Shown here one piece after another: positions 45,673 to 56,929 of a DNA stretch of 64,000 nt; the first letter of the stretch is position 1; each line of letters begins with the position of its first letter. Location: positions 1-64,000 of the forward strand of contig VKHL01000111.1 of the NCBI GenBank assembly GCA_015146655.1, in the 5' to 3' direction. The position numbers and the translations under genes were made by a program. A model generated the notes under the pieces. That model was not told where the DNA came from. It made no database searches and saw only the letters and a list, made by a program, of their open reading frames with translations. The DNA comes from Ochromonas danica. Taxonomy: Eukaryota > Sar > Chrysophyceae > Chromulinales > Chromulinaceae.

Positions 45673-48600
45673 TCAGCACGCAGCAACAATAGCATCGAGT
45701 GCTGCTTCCAATTCTTTATATTCAAGCAAGAACTGAGCTTCACGACCATCTATGTCAGCGAGCATTAAAGGTTTCCTGTCCATCACAGAGCTGTGGTTCA
45801 CAGAATCTTGAAAAGAAAGAGAGCTAAACATGGTGCCTTTCGTGTTGAGAGCTGTTAGCATTCCTTCTATTAGAGCTTGATCAGATCGGTAATCACTCTC
45901 CTCGAATGTATCAGAAGTGATTCCAGTTTTACCATTTGATTGAGACAAAACAACTATTTCGGAGGACCCTTCGCCGTATTCCTGCTCAAGGTTATTACTA
46001 TCATTGTAGGTTGAAACAAAACAACGCAGCTTCTGCACTGCAGAGATATAGCCTTGAATCTCAAGCGCAATCTCTTTCAAAACAAGTGCAGTCGTCAAAA
46101 TAGCTTTACAGTGACTGGGTTCACTCTCTAGACGTCGGCGTAAAATTTGATAAGACGAACCATTTTTGGTTGGCTGGGTAGCTGAAGGCCTCAACTGGCC
46201 AGAAGAGGTTGACAGATTGTTCCGTCTTTGATCTTTGGAGTCAACCTTAACCACATTAGTGCTCACAGCCGTTGATTTTAACGAAGAACCGGATAATGTT
46301 GCAGGATCAGGCAAATTATCAAACAGATTTCCGGTCAATAATTTTGAAACTGGACTGAATGTCATGGAAGCCAAGAAGCTCGTTTGCTTCTTGACAGATG
46401 CAGGATTTGTATTTTGATTCCCCTTAACGCTACCAGAACTTAAAACTGGAGCGCTTGAATGATTAGACGAATATGGCTCACAAACATCCCCTGCTGACTG
46501 CACATGGGAAGCAACGACAGAAGGAGTCTTCGTACTGCCACTTTCAGAAGAAGGGTCAGATATAATCTCACCATTTTCATGAACAGAATCAATCTCAGAA
46601 CACAAAAACTTCCTTGTTTCTAAACGCAAATACTTCTCAACCATGCTCCACTTCCCCGACAAGTCTGCCACCTGCTTCGTCGCTGCCAAACGAACCTCGC
46701 CCAATAACCCCTTCACCTCATCCAACAACTCCACAGATAACTCCAAACTGCGCCTCGCTGCCTTCTCACTGCCCAACACCATCACCACACTCAACTCACA
46801 CATGCACTGTTGCACCAAGTCAGACAACACGATCTGCTCATAGATGCGCAAATGAGCGAACAAGTGCAATCGACGACGCAGACGACCCAAGAAGCTCTTC
46901 TCCTTCACATCTTCGACTCCCTCACTCACATCACCTACACCGGAGGACATGGTCAGGCCCCGTGATGACACTCCTCTGCTCCCATCACCCACCACACCAA
47001 ACAAGTAACGATCGAAATAGGCTGATGGTAATGACAGCAACTCATCTCCTCCGTGGAACAACACGCGAGACAACAAGTCACACGCTGTCTTCGCATAAGC
47101 ACGACGCATCGCACAGTCACCTTCACTCATGCCTGGAATACCCACCTCATCCACAGAGACACTCTCCTTCTTCTCGAACGATGACACCATACCTGACAAC
47201 AACTCCTCGAATCCGGCAGATCTCTCCGTTCCTCTGGCTGACCCCATCAACATTCTTCCTCCCAGTCGCCCTCGACCCTCCTCATCCACCTCATCAGATA
47301 CTGGTGTCTTGGCTAACCCATACGGTAACGAGTAAACATGCGAGAGACTCAACAACGGAGGAGAATGTTGCAGCAAACAACTCAACAGCAATGAGGCTGA
47401 TAAGGACAGTGGACGAGACTGACTTCCCATGCGATCCCACAGCAGCCACACTAACTCTCCTTCTCCCCATCCACCCGACCACAACGAAGATGAACCAGCT
47501 ATTGACGAAGTACCCACCGCAACTGCTTCCTCCTTATGCTTAACCTTTTCTTCCCTTTCTCCGCCCATCGCCACTCTCTTCCGCTCAGTGCTCTCAGGAC
47601 TACCTACATATCCTGACCCACTCTCAACAGCCAAGGCCCCTATTCGATCCTCCGCCTCCACACTCCCTCCTCTTACCTCTCCGCCTTCCACCTCAGCCAA
47701 CAGACATCGCTGCACTAACTCCATTGACGATGGACCTAGCAACATGAACCGTAACATCCAGGATAGCAACGACATCTTTGTCAATGGCCCATTCCATCCC
47801 AGGCTTCCCTCACCACCATTGACAATACCATTCCCATCAACATTGTTGCCATCGCTGACATTCGAGCTGTCTCGAATGGTCTCACTCCCGTCGTAGCTCC
47901 CTAGAATGCTCGCTGTGCTATCTCGCACACCATCCTTCCCTGACCACGATAGTGTCTGCAACACCACTCGCAACACTGTGTACACCGCCACATTCTGTCC
48001 TTCCTGACTGCTCTCCAATGACTCACGCACCGCTCCCAACAAGAAGGTGCGAATAAACTCATGACTCAACCAGCACCAGCAGCGAAGACTTGACACAGCA
48101 GAAGAAGGCAATGCAGCACGTGCCGACCCTGACTTCGAATCTGTTGCCACACGGGATGAGGACGTGGAGGAGGAGGGTGACTGCAGCTCCGCCCTTCGTA
48201 CAACACCCAGCAACGTGCTCGCAATGGCTCTCAGCACTGCCAAGCAGCGCACCAGATTTCTCACAGCAGTTGGTGGCTGCTGGGTAGACTGCGGATTTGA
48301 AGAAAGAGGGTTAGGGGAGAATATTGAACCAGATACTCCATTTATTGGTTGTGCTCTGCTTGGTCCATGAGAGGATAACTGTGGGGTAGTAGACCAAGCT
48401 GATTGTGCGGTGGGTTTGGACAAAGGAGAACCTAAACCTGCAGGTAGTCCACCCGCACCAACTTGAACAGGAAGAAGAATAGAGAAATAGTCAGGATATT
48501 CATAATTATTGGAGCTTTTCTGATTATCTCCATTATTGTAAGGAAAAGAAAAACCAGCCGAGGAGGAAAAATAAGCCTGAAGCTCAATGATTGATTGCGT

Positions 48601-49687
48601 GTAATAATCACCAATTGCTCGAATCAGATGATGTGCGAAAAGAGTTTCTTCCACGAGATATTCAGTTACGCGCGAGTCATTTAAACTGAGAGCAATTAAA
48701 AGCGACTCTAAGGCATAATGAGAGACTTTAGGCTCTTCTAATAGGGGAATTAAGCCACTCAATAAGTCAAAATAGACACGCTTGGGAGCCAAAGGGGTTA
48801 GAGACCATGACGGCCTCCTGGACGTAGACACGCCACTTTAATCAGGAAAAAAGGATTAAAACCCTTCAGAACAACAAAACGGGATGATCAATAGAGAGAA
48901 GCTCACCGAGTGCGTTGAGAAACAATGAACAAATCCAACACTGGAGGATTCTCAGTGACTTTTCTCCACAGAGTTCGCAAGAGAGAGCATAGTCCAATTT
49001 CTAAAGTTTTCACAGATTAAGATTAGCTCGCTTTAAGTAAGGGATGGATTCAAGCTTACTAATGCGTCGCTTGTAGGAGGCTACGCGTTCTTGATCACTA
49101 CCCGCTGACGAAGTAAAGACTGCATCGTATCTGGTAGCAACGGATATAAGATTGCTGATCGGCTTGTATACAGATTGATGGGGTAACAAAGGATACTTAA
49201 TCACACGAAGAAGGCTTGACAGCGTACTGAGCATGAGTGGCATTGTGCCTCTGGGGAGGTCATTCATTCCTCTCTGACAAAGTTGTTGAATCACATGCTT
49301 TTGCAACAGGTAATCCAGTATAGGAGTCTTCACTTCCTCATCACTATAGTCTATATTTTCATATCCTAGCTTTCTCTGTGCTTCTAACCACATCTTATCA
49401 TCATTTTCTAGCATTGCTATCATCTTCTTAAGACTTCCTCGAACACCCGCTTTCTGAAGCCGATTATCAGCTTCTGTAGTATCAGCATCATACAGATTCG
49501 CTTCTTGGTCTAAGTACTTACAAATGAGAAGAAACAAATTTTCGAACTCTTGCTCTGGTCTAACATGAGAGGAGTGTTCCGACGAAAAGGAGACTGTAGT
49601 GGATTGGACTACGTTAGAAATCAGTGTGGCACTTTTCTTTGCGAAATTAATTGCCGATCCCTTGACTTTAGTAAAATAGTTTTTCAT
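45673..49687 (-). CDS. FHIP/FAM160 (RAI16-like) family protein, copy 3, full length
   Basis: Three exons, 49687-49060, 49000-48907, 48835-45673, giving 1,294 residues. The GTAAGC donor at 49,059 gives a phase-1 join at RRI, the same place as in copy 4. The N-terminus carries the family signature: TPILDYLLQKHVIQQLCQ, then PRGTMPLMLSTLSSLL and the YPLLPHQSVYKPISNLI block that matches QPLLPHINVHRPVQKLI in animal FAM160 proteins. Exon 2 gives LLRTLWRKVTENPPVLDLF, again family-like, and exon 3 an armadillo-like LLSGLIPLLEEPKVSHYALESLL. Residues ~418-972 are the homogenised cassette. The C-terminus ends LADIDGREAQFLLEY and a final Cys. FHIP bridges FTS-HOOK-dynein to membranes. This is the most complete copy. 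Confidence 0.8.
46642..48303 (-). repeat. Homogenised 1,662-bp cassette, copy in FHIP copy 3 (minus orientation)
   Basis: Reverse complement of 37,991-39,652 at equal length with no difference found where compared. The two copies are inverted about 7.0 kb apart and enclose the kinesin gene and FHIP copy 2. The cassette is richer in G/C and in GAG/GTG/TTG codons than the flanking parts of the same gene. Long antisense open frames inside it are a by-product of that composition. Confidence 0.9.
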
Positions 49688-50247
49688 CGTGAAGATCTAA
49701 TCGCGATGAAAGGAGAAATCGAAATGGTTTGACAATTTATTTCCTCTTTGTTCTTCCCACCAGAACCTCTTTTGCCCATCACATCTGCCAGTATCCCGCG
49801 CAAAACAACAACATTGCAACTCCACTTTGATCAATGATGATGATGTCTACTGGATATCTAAGGATCTTAGTGGTGGTGGATGATGTAACAAATATAATAC
49901 CATATTCAAAAAAAGAATGTCTAGTTTATTAACAACGATCTCTAAACACAACTCATCCAACATATTGGATGAAACAAGGTCATCTATCGAGTCTTGTTGA
50001 AGCAACGATATATATATACAAAACACGTAAGCAATAGTTTCTATTCAACAACAGATCGCACAATCCTAAACCAAGCACATTACAAAAAGTAAGTTCAGTT
50101 AATGCTAACTCATGATAGGCTCTTAGCCACCAGCATATACCGAATCATCTTTCATTTACGAAGATGGCCACAGAAACAACACAACAATAGCCAACAACCT
50201 AAACGACAAGTTACAGCGAAAAATAACGGAGGGCTCAGAGAATATGA
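49688..50247. other. Intergenic between FHIP copies 3 and 4
   Basis: No gene seen. The spacer is AT-rich and includes a TATATATA run near 50,010. It should contain the promoter of copy 3 and the 3' end of copy 4, since both are on the minus strand. Confidence 0.45.
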
Positions 50248-53189
50248 TCAATCCAAATTCTCTCGATGGCCCAACTCTGTATATGTATGGAAGTTCATTA
50301 ATTCCCTCACGAACTCCTCCTCAAAAACTTCTTCAGCATTATCCCACGAAAATGGTTGCGAGTGTGTGAAGGAATTACGTTTTTCATCATTTCTCATTCG
50401 CACAAGTTCGCATAATGGAATCAAATCCTTAACTACAGCGGCTGGCTCTTCCAATGAATCTACACAATCATAGGACTCCGAGCTTAATTGAGGCTTCAAA
50501 GTGGGTAGCATGGCACAGCGCAAGATAGAATGGGAGTGGAATATGGTTCGAAGCTTTTGGACCGCCACCAAACAAGACAGAGCTTCTAGATATACCTCAT
50601 CCAAAATTACTAAACTACGAATGATGTCTTTCTCGTCACCACAAGCTTCATAAGCCTGCAAAGATTCAGTCCTCGTCCTTGTTGGCGTCTTTCGATCAAC
50701 TCTGGTGTGGCCATCGACAGAAACAATAGAACTATCTCTTTCGAGATTGCTATCTATAGAAGGAGACGAAGACGAAAATAGACCAAAGAACTTGCTCAAT
50801 GAAGATCGACGCTGGGCAGGAGGCGAAGTATTACATGGTTTAGCATTCTCTTTAGTCTCTTCACAAAGTGATGATGCATCGTCTTTCCCCACGAACAACA
50901 TCCCTTCTTTCTGCATGTAAGAATGGACTGCTTCCACTGCAGCCTTATGCTTCTTTTCATCGATGACCGGAATCTTTGATAATATGACGCTGCGCACTTT
51001 CTGCAGTTCCTTAAGAACTTCCTCCAAAACTGCGAGATGCTGTTTGGCAACCACCTCAGATCCCAGGATCATAAGAACAGCCACCAGGACTAAGGATTCT
51101 TGGAATAAAGCTGATAAAGCTATCTGCTCTTGTACAAGGAGGTTATCGAATGTCAAGAACTTTCGAAACAGTCGATCAAAAAACGAGCAGTCACCGGAGG
51201 TCGATAACAGTCGATGATGACTGACATCCATATGATGTGAACGAAATCGAATATGACGGTATCTATCAAAAAAGCCAACTGTCATATTTAGCAAGCCGTC
51301 ACAATCGGATAACAAAAGCACAACCACTTCGTGACTCATTGCTGCTGCGTATTCTTTGATCGTCAACGGAACAGGTTGATGTTCAACAAATAGAGATTGG
51401 CGTCTCAAGTTGCGAATGGAAGCATCATAAAGAATATTTACGTTTGCTGTAAAGCTTCCTTGAAAAACGGAGAGTAATGGCTTGCTTTGTGTCAGAGCAC
51501 GAAATAACACGTTTCTACCTGCTGCCTGCTGTCCCTCCTTTAACGGTCCGTACAGCAAATGCAGACCAGCCAGGGGCGGGGTTGCTTTCAAAAGGGTAGA
51601 CAAGAAAGCGATCGCAGCCATAGCAGTAGGTTTACAAAGGGAACCCACTCGACCCCAAGCTAGATCCACTAGTATGCTCTTTAGTATATGTTTCACAGTC
51701 AAACTCAACAAAGACTGCTCTGATTCGCTCCATGATACATCATCATTCTCTTCTTCTACCAGTACATGTTTCGATGAAGCACTATTACCAGAGCAATATA
51801 ACGTGTTGAGAGAGAGACTAAGCATTATGTAACCAGCTACCAAGTCTTGTTCTTCTGCCACGTCTAACATCTTGTTCAAAACTGGGTGAAGAAACTCCCA
51901 AAAGAAATCATGGGAAATATGTGATAGGGCAATCCATTTCGCTCGCGCTTTTGAGCCTTTACCAGTGCGCATAGGGAGAATAGGCTGCTTGGCGGATCTT
52001 AAGAGCGTGCCGTGAACACTTGCAATAAGTGTGAGAATGCGCAGATAACGATGAACTTTCTCGATCACGATCTGCTTAAAGAACGCTTGCTCTTCTTTGT
52101 TAACCTTCTCTTTGTCAAAGCTAACTTTTCTCAACGGTATTGCTGAAGTTGAAGAGGAGAGGAAGACTTGCAAATAGTCTGGTACCTCACTTAGTATATC
52201 TGCATGCTCCTTCATAACTTCAAAGGCTTCAAAGAAGCTACTTTGTAAATTGAGAATCCAATGCCTAACATAATCATGTCTCGAAGAAAAATAGCCAAGC
52301 ATGTTTGGATCTTGAGTGTTGCATGCAACTAACAATGCCTGATGAGCAAAATGGAACGTTGACTGCTTCTGAACTAACATAAACAGAGCTGCAAGAACAT
52401 CAATATTGCAATCATTGGCCAGCCTATGTTTATAAACTGTGTTTAGGGAAGGAAACAGCAAATACGTTTTAATGAGAATGAAGGAAAAGACTGACATTGG
52501 GTTCGTCGATACGAAAGCATGGAGACATTTCGTTTCCAGAGCGATCTTTTTCCATAGCGATAGTAAGAACTCTGACAAGTTTATCTCTGAGCACACATAA
52601 GTAATTAGCCAAAAAGGAGTTATTTTGTGAAAGAATGCCTGCAGTACCTACCTATGCGTCTCAAGTAGTTGGAATAGACCACAGCATCCTCTTCAAAGCA
52701 ATTATCAAAGATTTCTTCATATCTCATAGCAACATTGATGAGTTGTTTAATAGGATTAACAATGGTTGCCGTGAGGAGAAGCGGATAACTTGAACAATCC
52801 AGAATCGCAGTCAGCGTGTTCATCAATATAGGCATACTACCACGAGGTATGTCTTGGACAGCACGATTACACAAAGTATACATCATAATGGAGTCAACAA
52901 TACACGGCTTGGCCACCGAGTCAAAATGAGCATCTGCCACAATTCTCTCTTTCTTCCACTTACTGTCATCGTTAGCAATCATATCAACCAATAATCTCAA
53001 CTTGGGTTCCAAGGAGGAACACATGTTCAATGTTTCCTCACATAGACGATCTGCTATAGGAAGAATAGCTAGATTCTCAAAAGCTCGATCAATATCAGCA
53101 AAGAGGTAATCTATATCCTCATTATGACCCAATGACCGTTCTGGATTGTTCTTGCTGTTTGTTCGTTGTGAGAAGAGTCCACGCAACAT
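50248..53189 (-). CDS. FHIP/FAM160 (RAI16-like) family protein, copy 4, divergent
   Basis: Two exons, 53189-52652 and 52586-50248, giving 958 residues; the intron is 65 nt and phase 1 at the same RRI position as in copy 3. The N-terminus keeps IVDSIMMYTLCNRAVQ, PRGSMPILMNTLTAIL and YPLLLTATIVNPIKQLI, the RAI16-type block. Further on LSEFLLSLWKKIA, SHDFFWEFLHPVLNKML and FFDRYRHIRF match copies 1 and 3 at a distance. It has no homogenised cassette and its codon use is like that of the surrounding genome, so it shows the older state of the family. The C-terminus carries a Ser-rich stretch (FGLFSSSSPSIDSN) and ends in a charged helix. The start is the first ATG; an upstream in-frame GTG was not used. 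Confidence 0.75.
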
Positions 53190-53620
53190 GAGCTGCTCAC
53201 TCACGGTGGAACAAATATGAGAAAGCCTTTATTCTTTATTGAAGAGCCTATATAAAATCTCCACCTGTGGGACAGTTTTTTCTTTCCAGTAAATCAATCT
53301 GCAATTGATGATCGCAGAACAACGCCTTCCACTGTATACCCCACGCAAATTGTACTAGTCAAAACTGCAGTGAATTTGCATGCAATCATATTAGACATCA
53401 CCCGGGGAAAGCTATGACATACTGCTGTAGCTACTGTATGTAGATCAGTCTTGTAGTTTTAACTGAGAGCTTCCAGCAAAAGTGAATTGACATTGCTATT
53501 CTGTGAATATTAGGAAGATTGATGTTCAAACCATTTAACATTACATTTCAACATTACAGAAAGATATGTGGTTTGTTTTTGCGACGAAAGCTGCTTGATA
53601 TATATATATATACTGGAGTA
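53190..53620. other. Intergenic upstream of FHIP copy 4 and downstream of MINDY
   Basis: No gene seen. AT-rich with a short TATATATATATA run at about 53,600-53,611, inside the 3' region of the MINDY gene. Confidence 0.45.
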
Positions 53621-55261
53621 TCAACAAAGAGAACAAGATTGGGAAGGTTGAGCTTTTTGAGCATCCTGGCCGCTCGTCCTTCGAGATCTTTCAGTGCCTT
53701 GATTGGCGCTACTTTGTGCCTGAGGTTGCGATTGTGGTTGTCGCGACTGTGACTGTTGCTTAGACCTTTGGCTGGATGTTTGGGTAGCATTTTGCCCCCG
53801 TTGACTTGTTGTAGATCCTGCTTCCCTAGACGATGCTTGCTCCTGCTGCTTTTCTTCGTAATAATACATCAATGCCACCTGCCTATCAATTTGTTCTTGA
53901 GTCATCCCCTCTCCCGGTAGCATCATCGGTTGCTCAGCGACTACACCTGCTGTTGGCACTGGAGCGCCAGAAGCGTGCGAAGAGGACAATGTTTGTGCCG
54001 ATAAGGTGTCCTCCTTTTCTTGTAGCTGGAGAGCCAAGAGATAGTCTGAGTCGAAGGTCGCTCCTTTGCTTTCAGCCAGCTCACGACTAGGCGAGTTGGA
54101 CACGACGATCTGTTGCGGCGATAGTAAGTCGTCCAATGATAGTGATGCTGCATTCTCTTGATTGACTGCTGAGGAAGAGTGAGTATCCACTTTGCGTTCA
54201 GCCGCTGAACCAGATACAGCAGTTTTACTGCCACCAACATTCACTTCCGAATTCTGCGTTTGAGAATGAGACGACGCAGGCACAGGCATAAGCGGCACTC
54301 CAGGAGGAAGCGCTATCGTGCCCTCACCACCACCATTTGCCGAGGAAGAGATCGGGGTGGAAGGATCAGGAATACGGGGAGAAGGTACAGGACTATCTTG
54401 CAGCGCGTACGGCAATTGGGATATCGGAATGAACTCTTCATTATAAAATTCCGAAGCACCATGAAGGTTCTCAATATCCAACAGTTCCCAGATTATGGCC
54501 GGCTGATGCAAATAACCCAAATCTGTGACCAACTGGAACAGTTGACCATGATAAGCGAAAAGCGTGGAGAAGTGGTTATTTCGGAAGAAAACAGCAAGTT
54601 GGCGATCATTCATATACTCATATAACCGGAAAATCCCTCGAGTTGTGAGCTGAGAAGCACTTTCTTCCATGAATTGTGTGATGATTGCACCCTCTTGAAG
54701 AAGCTGCTCTCGCTTCTGTTTTGCTTCTTCCTCCTCTGATTCAGTTTCCTTGCTAACAGCCAATTGATCCATCATAGAGCGATAGTCCACCATCTTATAG
54801 ATGAGGTGGTTATAGGAGAGGTCACCTATGACAGATGCTACGGCAGAATCTTGCGGATCATAGAGCCATCCATGCAGAAGTGAAATAGACAAGGAGTCAA
54901 AGATAGAGATCTCTTCTGTATACTCATGTTTGTTTACATCCTTGAATCCTATATTAACATCAAGTCCTTGGGCAAGGCGGGGCAGGACATTCAATACATC
55001 CTGGAAGCGCTGCTGTTGATGAGCCAAGGCTTCTTCAGTGGTTTCATTCGTCGAGGTCACTTGACTCTCAAAAATTTCATTTGTCACTAATTGAATAACT
55101 TCCTCTAGACTAATGAAGCTCCTATCTGGAGAAATTTCAATCTTTCCTCTCAAAGTAAGAATATTCGCAATGGCGATAAGAGGACATGGACCATTCTCAT
55201 TCTGACAAATGATTGCCACAGGACGAGTGAAGAAAGTTGTTGCTTTGAGGCGGAAATCCAT
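53621..55261 (-). CDS. MINDY: MINDY-family (FAM63) deubiquitinase
   Basis: Single exon, 546 residues from the ATG at 55261. The catalytic domain covers ~1-290: CQNENGPCPLIAIANILTLRG holds the catalytic Cys, LDVNIGFKDV and the LSISLLHGWLYDPQD block follow, and FFRNNHFSTLFAYHGQLFQLVTDLGY holds the catalytic His, all hallmarks of MINDY-1/2. These enzymes trim long K48-linked ubiquitin chains. The C-terminal ~250 residues are low complexity, with a helix near QIDRQVALMYYYEEKQQEQ that could serve as a ubiquitin-interacting motif, and a Gln/Ser-rich stretch. The last four residues are CSLC, a possible prenylation box. The neighbouring genes are unrelated. Confidence 0.9.
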   Translation of the reverse strand: MDFRLKATTFFTRPVAIICQNENGPCPLIAIANILTLRGKIEISPDRSFISLEEVIQLVTNEIFESQVTSTNETTEEALAHQQQRFQDVLNVLPRLAQGLDVNIGFKDVNKHEYTEEISIFDSLSISLLHGWLYDPQDSAVASVIGDLSYNHLIYKMVDYRSMMDQLAVSKETESEEEEAKQKREQLLQEGAIITQFMEESASQLTTRGIFRLYEYMNDRQLAVFFRNNHFSTLFAYHGQLFQLVTDLGYLHQPAIIWELLDIENLHGASEFYNEEFIPISQLPYALQDSPVPSPRIPDPSTPISSSANGGGEGTIALPPGVPLMPVPASSHSQTQNSEVNVGGSKTAVSGSAAERKVDTHSSSAVNQENAASLSLDDLLSPQQIVVSNSPSRELAESKGATFDSDYLLALQLQEKEDTLSAQTLSSSHASGAPVPTAGVVAEQPMMLPGEGMTQEQIDRQVALMYYYEEKQQEQASSREAGSTTSQRGQNATQTSSQRSKQQSQSRQPQSQPQAQSSANQGTERSRRTSGQDAQKAQPSQSCSLC

Positions 55262-55400
55262 GAGAGGTCAACAGAAAAGGAATCTCTTCAAAGAGCGTTG
55301 AGACAAGTGCACTAAGAGACCGCCGCCAGACAGCCAAATTTAGACATCTAGAGGTGGGGTTGATGGTGTTGTGACTTGTGCTGTACTTGTCTTGCTGTTA

Positions 55401-56282
55401 TTATCCTATTACTGATGGTGTATTTGAATCTCTTCTATTATCTTCAGTATCTCGATCTATACTCTTCTTTTTGTACAAATAGACTTTAGTGCTTGACTTG
55501 TATATTGATACCTGTTATAGCACACGACAGACAAACAATGTTAGAAAATGCGATGAAGAGAGGGACAAACAAACAGAGAGCGAGAGAGAGAGAGAGAGAC
55601 ACACACACACACACACACACACACTAATTTCATAAAACTAATTATGAAACTAATTTCACTCACTAACCTGGAATGGCTCGACTTCTGGAATACTAAACAC
55701 TATCACATGATATGCATGGAAAACCAACAAGTCAAATACGAACAAGAATAGCATTGTTTGCTTTACGAAGAAGCAGCACCATAAGTTATCTGACTTACCA
55801 TAGGATACAATCCGCACACCTCTTTCGAGAGCCTGTACCAACCGTTCCTTTAACGCTTTCATACCTGCTGGGAGGAGGTAGAGGAAGATGGCTGTGGCAG
55901 TAGAGAAGTCGATGTCAAGGGCATTGCCATGAATAATGGAGATGCGATCTGTCAGCTCTTGGTCTTCAGTGAGCTTCTGAGCTCTCTGAGCTACAGCGAG
56001 ATCATACTCCACCCCGACACCTCGTACCTCTGGAAACCTGCGGCAAGCCTTTTCTCCCGACAACTGCATCAGTCAAAGAGAGCAATGCCCAAGAGAGAAA
56101 CATTACGAGAAGAATAAACATACCTGCACCAGCACCCGCCCATCACCGCAGCCCAGATCGTAGACCAGGTCATCGCTTCTCACAGCCATCATGTCCAGAG
56201 CTAAGTTGACCACGTCTTCATGACTTGGATTGAAAGGGGCTAACTTGGGACCTATTGTTGTGGACAAAACTTCCTCTTCCAT
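55401..56282 (-). CDS. Class I SAM-dependent methyltransferase (FAM173/ATPSCKMT-like)
   Basis: Four exons, 56282-56124, 56063-55799, 55699-55668, 55511-55401, giving 188 residues with matched phases. Motif I is VYDLGCGDGRVLVQ, preceded by PSHEDVVNLALDM as in FAM173-type enzymes. VRGVGVEYDLAVAQRAQ is motif II, IIHGNALDIDF motif III and AIFLYLLPAGMKALKERL motif IV. Exon 3 is only 32 nt. The last exon encodes a basic tail. FAM173 enzymes methylate mitochondrial lysines (ATP synthase c subunit or ANT). No mitochondrial presequence is evident here, so substrate and location are open. The third intron contains the (GA)n(CA)n microsatellite. Confidence 0.75.
55575..55624. repeat. Compound (GA)n-(CA)n dinucleotide microsatellite
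   Basis: About 25 bp of GA repeat runs straight into about 26 bp of CA repeat. It lies inside the last intron of the methyltransferase gene, near the donor side. Confidence 0.95.
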
Positions 56283-56391
56283 AAGGATATATGATTCTTT
56301 GAACTGACTTCAGTCAGTTTCTGTCGATCCCAAATTGTCTTCCGTTTTTGAAACAACTCTTGTCATTCTCGTTTTAAGTTAACAATCCAAA

Positions 56392-56664
56392 TTAGATACA
56401 AGTATCACGTTCGAAGTTAACAACAACACTTTGTACAGTACACATATTTTGACCATTAATAGCCAACCTGGTTCCACGATTAGAATGTAGTGATCCAGGA
56501 TGATGGCTAGAGCCATGAAATGGTAGTTTAGTATCTTCAGCGCGGGCAAAAACATAATAAGGCTTGGAATCTAATTTTGATCGAAATTTCGAAGATAGAG
56601 TTTTGAAGACTTTCGTGTGTGACAAGCGCAAATAATAAAACAAACTCCCGCGTTTGCGATCCAT
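56392..56664 (-). CDS. Possible small uncharacterised protein, 90 residues
   Basis: An open frame from an ATG at 56664 to a stop at 56392, between the methyltransferase and AP4S1 genes, which are 650 bp apart. The product is basic (MDRKRGSLFYYLRLSH at the start) and has no clear domain. Codon use is not unlike that of neighbours. A small organellar ribosomal or short regulatory protein is possible but not shown. It could equally be chance open sequence. Confidence 0.3.
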   Translation of the reverse strand: MDRKRGSLFYYLRLSHTKVFKTLSSKFRSKLDSKPYYVFARAEDTKLPFHGSSHHPGSLHSNRGTRLAINGQNMCTVQSVVVNFERDTCI

Positions 56665-56929
56665 CAACTATGCTTGATGGTGTAAGAGTGGCAGTGACTG
56701 GTCGTTCTTATGAGACGGGAGAAAAGTGTGACGTGCGAAGAACACAGTTCGCCTCTGCAGAAAGATGTAAATGAAAGAATTTCCGACGTTGTTGAGCAAT
56801 GACATGAACACAGAGCGTCCATGAATCAGTTGTCTTTCATTTAAAAGAAAAGAACCAACAATAGACAGTGCTTAGACAACGAACTAATTCTTTGAAAGCG
56901 TTTTGCACCTTCTAATCATACGTGAGAGA

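Noticed and set aside
46614-47543. 309-codon open frame on the plus strand opposite FHIP copy 3, rich in Pro, Ser, Thr and His
   Set aside because: It lies antisense to a well-supported coding sequence, is repeated opposite copies 1 and 2, and reflects the skewed codon use of the cassette.
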